A stretch of 37,627 nt of DNA from Blastococcus sp. TF02-8 (lineage in GTDB: Bacteria; Actinomycetota; Actinomycetes; Mycobacteriales; Geodermatophilaceae): positions 1-37,627 of the forward strand of contig NZ_QOHK01000015.1 of NCBI RefSeq assembly GCF_003319175.1. The letters are read 5' to 3'. The notes beneath the pieces were generated by a model. It did not search any database. It was not told where the DNA came from and worked only from the letters and a program-made list of their open reading frames with translations. The position numbers and the translations under genes were made by a program. Below are positions 10,000 through 18,552 of this stretch, piece after piece. Position 1 is the first letter of the stretch, and each line of letters begins with the position of its first letter.

Positions 10000-10016
10000 C
10001 CGACCGTATCGGTCGG
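10000..10016. promoter_or_regulatory. Palindromic operator candidate before the ABC-2 operon
   Basis: CCGACC, five bases (GTATC), then GGTCGG form an inverted repeat with 6-bp perfect arms, about 30 bases upstream of the ATPase start at 9969. On the minus strand the centre also reads TACGGT, which fits the TANNNT actinobacterial -10 pattern. A repressor bound here would cover the promoter. No regulator gene is adjacent; udgX diverges on the other side. Confidence 0.5.
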
Positions 10017-10057
10017 TACGCCTCGCGCCGGGAGGCGACCTGCGGTGTCATCGGCCC

Positions 10058-10726
10058 ATGAGCGAGCGCAACGGCGTGGCCGAGCCACCTCCCGGTGTCG
10101 GGCTCGAGGGGCTGCGCGCCGCGGCGGCCGGGTGCCGCGCGTGCGAGCTGTGGCAGGACACCACGCAGACCGTGTTCGGCGACGGTACGGGGACCGCGCG
10201 GGTGGTGTTCGTCGGCGAGCAGCCCGGCGACCAGGAGGACCGGAAGGGCGAGCCGTTCGTGGGGCCGGCCGGTCGGCTGCTGGACAAGGCGCTGGCAGAG
10301 GCGGGGATCGAGCGGCGGGACAGCTACATCACCAACTCGGTCAAGCACTTCTCGCACACCGTGAAGGGCAAGCGGCGCATCCACCAGACGCCCCGGCCCG
10401 AGCACCTGCGCGCCTGCCGCCCGTGGCTGGACGCCGAGCTCACGATCCTGCAGCCCGAGGTCGTGGTGGCCCTGGGTGCGACGGCGGCCAAGTCGCTGAT
10501 CTCGCCGTCGTTCCGGATCACCCAGGACCACGGCCGGCTGATGCCGTGGACGCCTCCGGGAGCGCCCGCGCCCACCGAGGACGACGACGAGGACGCCGCC
10601 CACCAGACCTGGATCCTCGCGACCACGCACCCGTCGGCGATCCTGCGCACCCCCGAGGAGGCGCGCGACGCTGCTTACGCCGCGCTGGTCGCCGACCTGA
10701 CGGTGGTCGCGCACGCCCTGGCATGA
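10058..10726 (+). CDS. UdgX, uracil-DNA glycosylase-family protein that crosslinks to uracil DNA
   Basis: The 222-residue protein carries the family-4 UDG motif GEQPG at 53-57 followed by DQED, and the second motif HPS at 191-193. Between them, KRRIH occupies residues 105-109. This is the insertion that defines UdgX, first described in Mycobacterium smegmatis, where the loop histidine (also numbered 109) forms a covalent bond with the DNA at the excised uracil. Cys26, Cys29 and Cys120 are at iron-sulfur ligand spacing, and His97 stands where a family-4 UDG has another cysteine. An acidic stretch (EDDDED) lies at about 174-179. The protein probably acts in base repair or tolerance in the cytosol. 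The ATG at 10058 is chosen because the N-terminal CRACELW helix starts soon after. Confidence 0.93.
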   Translation: MSERNGVAEPPPGVGLEGLRAAAAGCRACELWQDTTQTVFGDGTGTARVVFVGEQPGDQEDRKGEPFVGPAGRLLDKALAEAGIERRDSYITNSVKHFSHTVKGKRRIHQTPRPEHLRACRPWLDAELTILQPEVVVALGATAAKSLISPSFRITQDHGRLMPWTPPGAPAPTEDDDEDAAHQTWILATTHPSAILRTPEEARDAAYAALVADLTVVAHALA

Positions 10727-10747
10727 GTCGGGGCCGACCGGAGCCGG

Positions 10748-12958
10748 TCACGCACGCCGCAGGTCCTGGAGATCTAGTCGCGACCGGGTGGAACCGGCTG
10801 AGAGGAGTGCGCAGCCGGCGACGAGGGCCGCGGACGCGACGGCGAGCACCGGCGTGAGCGCCAGCGCATCCGCCGGCGACCGAGCGGAGCCGAAGGCCAT
10901 CAGCGTGGTGACCGCGAGGAGGACAGGTGTCGCCACCGCGATGGCGATGCCGAGCTGGACTGCTGTCTGCACGCTCTCCGCCCGGCGGAGCAGGCGGGCG
11001 GGGGCACCCATCGCGATCACGGGGGCGTTCTGCTGCCGCCGGGCCGAGGCGCGGTCGGCGAGCACGACGGCGAGGTTGGCGACGAGCAGGCCCCCGACGG
11101 CGGTCAGTGACAGGACGACGAGACCACGCAGGGCGTCGGGCGACCACCCGACGGCGGTGTCCAGTCCACCCTGGGTGGGACTGGCCGGGTAGCGCGCCGA
11201 CGCGATCTGCAGGATGCGGTCGCGGGTCGCCTCCGACGGCTGGAAATCGACGTGGACGTTCACCGTCCCCGCCACGGCGGCGCCGACGTCATCCAGGGAC
11301 GTCATGATCACGTCCGGCACTGACGAGGTGACGACCGAACGCGACTCGACGGCCAGGACGGTGGGTGCCGGTTCGGCGCCGAGGACGACATCACCGTCGG
11401 CGGAGAGGAGCTCGACGGCACCCGCAGCGCCGGCCCGACCGTCGGAGGTGACGTACACGGTGCCGTCGGCGCAGGGGCGGTCCAGCTCGAACTGCTCTTC
11501 GAGGTCTCGACACGTGGTGACGGTTCCGAAATAGCTGACACCGGCGGTGTCCTCCACCGGGCGGGCTGCCACGGTCGCGTACTGGTAGGCCCGGGTGACC
11601 CCTGGCACGTCCCGGAACTCCTGCACGGCTGCGTCGTCGGCGTCCGCGGCCAGGACGTCGTACCCGCGTTCGCCGGCGGTCTCGACGGCGGCCTGACCGA
11701 CCAGGAACGTGAGACTTCCCAGGCTGGCCCCGAGAGCGATGTACACGACGGTGAGACCCGCGGCCAAGCGGCGGAGCGTCTGCCCGCCGGTGCCGAGCCG
11801 GCGCAGCGCCACGAGCAGCACCGGAGACGTCACCCGACCGGCGCGGGCCGCGACCGCGGCGGTGACCGCCGACGTGACGCCGATGGTCCCCGCGATGCTG
11901 ATCAGCAGTCCGACCCCGAGGACGGCCAGTGCCACCGGGCCCCGTGGCAGCAGGCCGAACGCCCCGAGCGCCATGACGCCCAGACCGGCCGCCAGCGTGG
12001 GACCTCCCAGCCGCGCGGCGTGCCCGCCGAGGAGCAGGCGGCGGAAGGCCACCGGGCGCCGTCGGGCATTCCGCCCACCGAGCACCGCGACGACGACTGT
12101 GAACGCCGCGACGAAGGCGGCGACCGCGATCTGCGCGACGACCGGGAGACGGGCGTCGCCCGGATACCACGAGACGCCGGCCAGCCCGGCCACGTGCGGC
12201 TGCAACACGGCATAGACGGCGAGCCCGAACAGGCAGCCGAGAACGGCGGACGTGGCCGACTCCACGGCTGTCACCACCGCAGCTCGAGGCCCGCTGACCC
12301 CCAGCTGCCGCAAGGCGGCGGTGCGCTGATCGCGGACGTGGGACTGGAGCCGTGTCGCAGCCGCGATGAGCCCGCCGAGGGGCAGCAGGAGCAGCGCGGC
12401 GACCACGATCGGTACGACGGTGACGGAGTCGCCGTCGATGTCGGCCCTGTCGCCGAAACTGGCGACCTGCAGATCGGGCCGGTCGAGAGCGGGCAGCGCC
12501 ACATAGGCGAACAGCTCGTCCGGGGCGACCAGGCCGGGCTCACCGATGACTCCGGCGACGTCCGAGGGGAACCGATCTGCCACGGCCGGTTCCTCCGCGA
12601 TCAGCTCCTGGAGAGCCGGTGACACGAGCACCGATCCCGGGGCCGGCCAGGAATTGACCCCGGGTGGGGTCGGTGCCCCCGGTGTGGCGCGCACCGCCAC
12701 ACGCGAGATCGGGATGGTCCGGAATGCGTCCGCCGCTTCCGTCATCACCAGGGACGGTCGCGCGGTGACGTCGCCCTGGATCGGCGCACGCATGGCGGCC
12801 CGATCCGCCTGCACGACGGCCACCTGGACCGCGGCCACGCAGGCGACGATGAAGAAGAGACCGAGGCCGCACGTGACGGCGAGGAGCAGCATCCGCTGCA
12901 GACCCCGGCGGCCGAGCCGGAAGACGAGAGCCAGCCCCAGCCGGACGACGGGGAGCAT
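10748..12958 (-). CDS. FtsX-type ABC transporter permease
   Basis: The 736-residue membrane protein starts at ATG 12958, whose first base is the last base of the ATPase stop (TGATG). A first helix (MLLLAVTCGLGLFFIVACVA) is followed by an extracytoplasmic domain, then a three-helix FtsX unit around residues 205-320 with LQSHVRDQRTAALRQLGVS, the cytoplasmic coupling segment. Central helices and a second extracytoplasmic domain (with Cys pairs CRDLEEQFELDRPC) come next. A final three-helix FtsX unit begins near LRGLVVLSLTAVGGLLVANL. The duplicated layout matches large MacB/LolE-like exporters that move peptides, lipids or antibiotics outward by mechanotransmission. It pairs with the adjacent ATPase and with the I36-like gene. 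Confidence 0.9.
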   Translation of the reverse strand: MLPVVRLGLALVFRLGRRGLQRMLLLAVTCGLGLFFIVACVAAVQVAVVQADRAAMRAPIQGDVTARPSLVMTEAADAFRTIPISRVAVRATPGAPTPPGVNSWPAPGSVLVSPALQELIAEEPAVADRFPSDVAGVIGEPGLVAPDELFAYVALPALDRPDLQVASFGDRADIDGDSVTVVPIVVAALLLLPLGGLIAAATRLQSHVRDQRTAALRQLGVSGPRAAVVTAVESATSAVLGCLFGLAVYAVLQPHVAGLAGVSWYPGDARLPVVAQIAVAAFVAAFTVVVAVLGGRNARRRPVAFRRLLLGGHAARLGGPTLAAGLGVMALGAFGLLPRGPVALAVLGVGLLISIAGTIGVTSAVTAAVAARAGRVTSPVLLVALRRLGTGGQTLRRLAAGLTVVYIALGASLGSLTFLVGQAAVETAGERGYDVLAADADDAAVQEFRDVPGVTRAYQYATVAARPVEDTAGVSYFGTVTTCRDLEEQFELDRPCADGTVYVTSDGRAGAAGAVELLSADGDVVLGAEPAPTVLAVESRSVVTSSVPDVIMTSLDDVGAAVAGTVNVHVDFQPSEATRDRILQIASARYPASPTQGGLDTAVGWSPDALRGLVVLSLTAVGGLLVANLAVVLADRASARRQQNAPVIAMGAPARLLRRAESVQTAVQLGIAIAVATPVLLAVTTLMAFGSARSPADALALTPVLAVASAALVAGCALLSAGSTRSRLDLQDLRRA

Positions 12959-13620
12959 CAGACGAGCTGCCCGTCGGCGATCGTCAGGATGCGGTCGCAC
13001 GCCGCAGCGATCTGCCGGTCGTGGGTCACCAGCAGCACTGCCGCCCCCTGCGCCCGCGCCACGTCGAAGAGCAGCTCCACGACCCGCTCGGAGTTCTTGT
13101 CGTCGAGCGCCCCGGTCGGCTCGTCCGCGAACACGACGGCGGGTTCGTGCACCACTGCGCGGGCGATGGCGGCCCGCTGCAACTCACCTCCCGAGACCGA
13201 GCCCGATTGCTTGGCCGCCAGGTGGGCGATACCCACCTGGTCGAGGGCTGCCATGGCCCGTTCCCGCGCCGGACGCTTGCGAGTACCGGTCAGCCGCAAG
13301 GCCAGCTCGACGTTCTCGACGAGCGTCAGTTCGGGGATCAGATCCCCGAACTGGAACACCAAGCCGAAGTTCCGCAGCCTGAAGTCGGCTCGGCGGCTCT
13401 CCGACAGTTCGTCGTAGCCAACCCCACGGCAGGTGAGTGCTCCGGAATCGGGTGCGACCAGCCCGGCGGCCACGTGGAGCAGCGTGGACTTCCCCGCTCC
13501 GGAGCGTCCGCAGATGGCGACCACCTCACGGGACTCGACGGAGAAGGTCGCCTCCCGCACCGTCCACTCCTCGCCGTAGCGGAAGCTGACATCGCTCGCC
13601 TGCAGCTGTGCTGTGGTCAT
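12958..13620 (-). CDS. MacB/LolD-type ABC transporter ATPase
   Basis: The 220-residue ATPase carries Walker A GRSGAGKST, a Q-loop in LVFQFGDLIPELTLVENV, signature VSGGELQRAAIARAV, Walker B VVFADEPTGALD and switch histidine in LLVTHD. The ELTLVENVELAL and DEPTGALD wording is typical of the LolD/MacB subfamily, whose members drive FtsX-fold permeases rather than classic importers. The ATG at 13620 overlaps the stop of the frameshifted I36-like gene (ATGA), and its stop shares one base with the permease start. The three genes therefore look like one translationally coupled operon. Confidence 0.94.
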   Translation of the reverse strand: MTTAQLQASDVSFRYGEEWTVREATFSVESREVVAICGRSGAGKSTLLHVAAGLVAPDSGALTCRGVGYDELSESRRADFRLRNFGLVFQFGDLIPELTLVENVELALRLTGTRKRPARERAMAALDQVGIAHLAAKQSGSVSGGELQRAAIARAVVHEPAVVFADEPTGALDDKNSERVVELLFDVARAQGAAVLLVTHDRQIAAACDRILTIADGQLV

Positions 13621-13942
13621 CGCTCGCCGTCTCGATCCGAACCGGGGTGCAGGACCGGCCGTCGTGAAGGTGGGACCGACCCGCCGGGGGCGATGCACAC
13701 CTTCGTGCCCGTGTAGTCGTCGTTGTCGTAGGTGCCGAGCGTCTTGTTCGTCGCGTTCTTCGCCGAGCTGATCTCGTCGTCGCCGTCCAGCCGTTGATGT
13801 CGAACGCGTTGCTCGTGATGCTCCCGTCGCGGTGGTTGACGTACTGGCTGCCCGTGTAGCTGTAGTCCTCCCACATGCACACGTAGCCGGAGCTGCAGGT
13901 GGTCGCGGCGTTCGCGGACGGGACCACGAACAAGAGGAGCAT
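13617..13942 (-). pseudogene. Frameshifted gene for a secreted peptidase inhibitor I36-like protein
   Basis: A secretion signal (MLLLFVVPSANA, cleavage after Ala-Asn-Ala) leads into CSSGYVCMWEDYSYTGSQY and ends at AFDINGW in one frame. The matching second half (DDEISSAKNATNKTLGTY, then TGTKVCIAPGG) continues in the next frame. Together these make one I36-like domain of about 80 residues, the beta-gamma-crystallin-like fold of Streptomyces metalloproteinase inhibitors. Adding one base at about 13786-13789, where the strand reads TGGAC, would restore the frame. The second frame's TGA overlaps the ATPase ATG, supporting it as the true end. No standard start upstream of 13942 adds the basic signal-peptide region; ATRVRFGIISALFG upstream looks like signal peptide without a start codon. 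This is either real decay or a sequencing error. Confidence 0.72.
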
Positions 13943-14033
13943 TCCGAACAGTGCGCTGATGATGCCGAACCGGACGCGCGTGGCGGAACTTTCTCGTTTC
14001 GTTGCTGTGCCCGTGCGGCCACACGTCTTCCGG

Positions 14034-15374
14034 TCAGAGACCCTCGAGGTCTTCCGACGATCGCGACGCCCGGAACAGCCAGAACGAGGGCACCAGCAGC
14101 GCGACGGCGACCATCGCCAGCACCACCACGATGCCGCCGGAGACCATCGCCGCAGTCACGCCCGCCGCGCTGGCCAGCGCGCCGGCGCGCAGGTCACCCA
14201 GCCGCGGCCCCCCCGCGACGACGACGATGAACACGCCCTGCATCCGGCCGCGCATCTCGTCGGGCGCGGCCAGCTGCAGCATCGAGGACCTCAGCACCGC
14301 GCTCACCATGTCGCCCGCGCCCGCGATCGCGAGGAACAACACCGCCACCCACAAGGAGCTCGCCAGCCCGAAGCCGATCGTGGCCACGCCCCACACCACG
14401 ATCGCGCCGAGCACCGCCGCGCCCTGCCGGTCGATCCGCGACACCCAGCCCGACGTCAGCCCCATGACGAGCGCGCCGATCGAGACCCCGGCGAACAGCC
14501 AGCCCAGCGCGTTCGGCGAACCGGCGAACCGGGTGTCCTGCAGCTCGGGGAAGACGGCGTTCGGCCAGGCGAAGAGCATCGCGATGATGTCGACGACGAA
14601 GGTCATCAGCAGCACCGGCTGGGTGCGGAGGAACGCGAACCCCTCCCCCACGCCCCGCACCGCGGCGCCGAGCTTCAGGGTGGCCACCCGCCCACCCGGC
14701 GGGAGCGACGGCAGGCCGCGCAGGAGCAGCGCGGCCACGAGGAATCCGAGCGCGTCGATCACGTAGGTGAGGAAGAGCTCGCCCTGACCGATCAGCACAC
14801 CGGCCAGCAGCGGCCCGGCGATCACCCCGGCCTGCCGCACGGTCATGGCCAGCGCGTTCGCGGCAGGTACCAGCTCGGCGCCGACCAGCGCCGGGATCGA
14901 CGCGCTGCGCGCCGGCTGGTTGACCGCCGAGAAGCCGGAGACGAAGGCGGTCAGCACCCAGAGCATCGCCAGGTTGCCCCCGCCGGGCAGCAGCGCCTGG
15001 ACGGCGAGCAGCGCGCTCGTGACGGCGGCGCCCGTCGAGGTGATCAGCATGAGCTTCCGCCGGTCCATGACATCGGCGATCGCGCCGCCGAGCAGGCCGA
15101 ACACGATCAGCGGCACCAGGGCGACGACCGACGTGATGCCGACGTAGAGGGAGCGCCCGGTCAGCTCGTAGACCTGGAACGGGACGGCGACCAGCGTCAT
15201 CTGCTGGCCGATCATCGTCGTCGCGACCCCACCGAAGAGCCGGCGGTAGGCGGGTACCTGGAGCGGGGTGGTGTCCAGCGCCAGCCCGCGACGCCTGCGC
15301 GCGGGCTCGGGAACCGGCTCCTCGACCCCGCGCCCCGCCTCCCCTGCGTCGACCGGTTCGATCGGGTCCTTCAC
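14034..15374 (-). CDS. MFS transporter, EntS-like exporter
   Basis: The 446-residue membrane protein has about 12 hydrophobic helices. The N-terminus (LQVPAYRRLFGGVATTMIGQQMTLVAVPFQVYELT) and the loop GAIADVMDRRKLM, a motif-A-like GxxxDxxxRR, match the enterobactin-exporter (EntS) branch of the major facilitator superfamily. Members export siderophores, macrolides or other small molecules across the cell membrane; the substrate is not determinable. The first 35 residues are a charged cytosolic tail rich in Glu and Arg. The GTG start at 15374 overlaps the pdxH stop (GTGA), so the gene is expressed after pdxH. The functional link with vitamin B6 is unclear and may only reflect shared transcription. 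Confidence 0.9.
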   Translation of the reverse strand: MKDPIEPVDAGEAGRGVEEPVPEPARRRRGLALDTTPLQVPAYRRLFGGVATTMIGQQMTLVAVPFQVYELTGRSLYVGITSVVALVPLIVFGLLGGAIADVMDRRKLMLITSTGAAVTSALLAVQALLPGGGNLAMLWVLTAFVSGFSAVNQPARSASIPALVGAELVPAANALAMTVRQAGVIAGPLLAGVLIGQGELFLTYVIDALGFLVAALLLRGLPSLPPGGRVATLKLGAAVRGVGEGFAFLRTQPVLLMTFVVDIIAMLFAWPNAVFPELQDTRFAGSPNALGWLFAGVSIGALVMGLTSGWVSRIDRQGAAVLGAIVVWGVATIGFGLASSLWVAVLFLAIAGAGDMVSAVLRSSMLQLAAPDEMRGRMQGVFIVVVAGGPRLGDLRAGALASAAGVTAAMVSGGIVVVLAMVAVALLVPSFWLFRASRSSEDLEGL

Positions 15375-16024
15375 GGGGCGAGCCGCTGGACGATCCAGCC
15401 CCCCTCGACGTCATCGCGCACGAAACGCAGCCGGTCGTGCAGCCGGTCACCGCCGCCCTGCCAGAACTCCACCCGCTCCGGGACGACGCGGTAGCCACCC
15501 CACGCGGTCGGCCGGGGCAGCTTCCCCTCCGGCGTCTGCTCGTCGAGCAGCCGCACCCGCTGGACCAGCTCCTCCCGGGAGTCGACGACGGTCGACTGCA
15601 CCGACGCCGCCGCGGCCAGCTGGGCACCGCGCGGACGCGGGTCCCAGAGGTCGTCGGAGGCGGCGTCGCCGATCCGCTCCACCCGGCCGGCCAGCCGCAC
15701 CTGCCGCTGCATCGGGTGCCAGGGGAAGACCAGCGCCGCGCGGGGGTTGACCGCGAGCTGCGCGCCCTTGGCCGAGGCGTAGCTGGTGCCGAAGACGATC
15801 CCCGAGGCGTCGTACCCCTTCATCAGCACGATGCGGGCGTCCGGCGCACCGTCGGCATCCGCGGTCGCCACGACGACGGCGTTCGGCTCGGGGACCTCCG
15901 CCGCCACGGCGTCGCCGAACCAGCGGTCGAACTGTTCCAGCCAGGTGGGGGCGAGGTCCTCCTCCCCGAAGCGTCCGGCGTCGTAGTCGCGGCGCATCCG
16001 GGCGAGGTCCGGCAGGTCAGGCAC
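15371..16024 (-). CDS. pdxH: Pyridoxamine/pyridoxine 5'-phosphate oxidase
   Basis: The 217-residue FMN enzyme oxidises pyridoxine or pyridoxamine phosphate to pyridoxal phosphate with oxygen. Family landmarks are MRRDYDAGRFGEEDLAPTWLEQF, where substrate contacts begin, ARIVLMKGYDASGIVFGTSYASAKG (FMN phosphate binding, Arg/Lys), FPWHPMQRQVRLAGRVER, and the C-terminal VPERVEFWQGGGDRLHDR, in which Arg/His bind PLP. Length is normal for the family. A GTG at 16024 is chosen because it starts the Pro-Asp-Leu-rich leader directly before the conserved MRRDY block. The stop overlaps the start of the EntS-like exporter. The PLP it makes would serve SerC, encoded 1.4 kb away. Confidence 0.95.
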   Translation of the reverse strand: MPDLPDLARMRRDYDAGRFGEEDLAPTWLEQFDRWFGDAVAAEVPEPNAVVVATADADGAPDARIVLMKGYDASGIVFGTSYASAKGAQLAVNPRAALVFPWHPMQRQVRLAGRVERIGDAASDDLWDPRPRGAQLAAAASVQSTVVDSREELVQRVRLLDEQTPEGKLPRPTAWGGYRVVPERVEFWQGGGDRLHDRLRFVRDDVEGGWIVQRLAP

Positions 16025-16080
16025 ACGACCATGCTGACACCGCCGCACGCCCCGCGTGTGCCGGGGAGGCGGTGACGGCC

Positions 16081-16086
16081 TAGGGT
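16081..16086 (+). promoter_or_regulatory. Candidate -10 element for citrate synthase
   Basis: TAGGGT fits the actinobacterial TANNNT -10 pattern and lies 63 bases upstream of the citrate synthase ATG, giving a leader of about 55 bases. No good -35 hexamer is seen at the usual distance. Confidence 0.4.
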
Positions 16087-16149
16087 CGGCAGGCAATCGC
16101 GCGCCCTCCGAGGGGTGCGCGTGGTCCAGCGCGACGAGGAGCATGCGAG

Positions 16150-18493
<2,344 letters not shown>

Positions 18494-18500
18494 CGGGCGG

Positions 18501-18517
18501 CCCTGCCAGGCGCAGGG
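18501..18517 (+). terminator. Small hairpin after serC
   Basis: CCCTGC at 18501-18506 pairs with GCAGGG at 18512-18517 around a five-base loop, nine bases after the serC stop. The stem is short and has no T-tract, so this is only a candidate terminator. Confidence 0.4.
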
Positions 18518-18552
18518 GACTCGTGACGTCGGTGGTGCGGTAGGAGGTGAGC

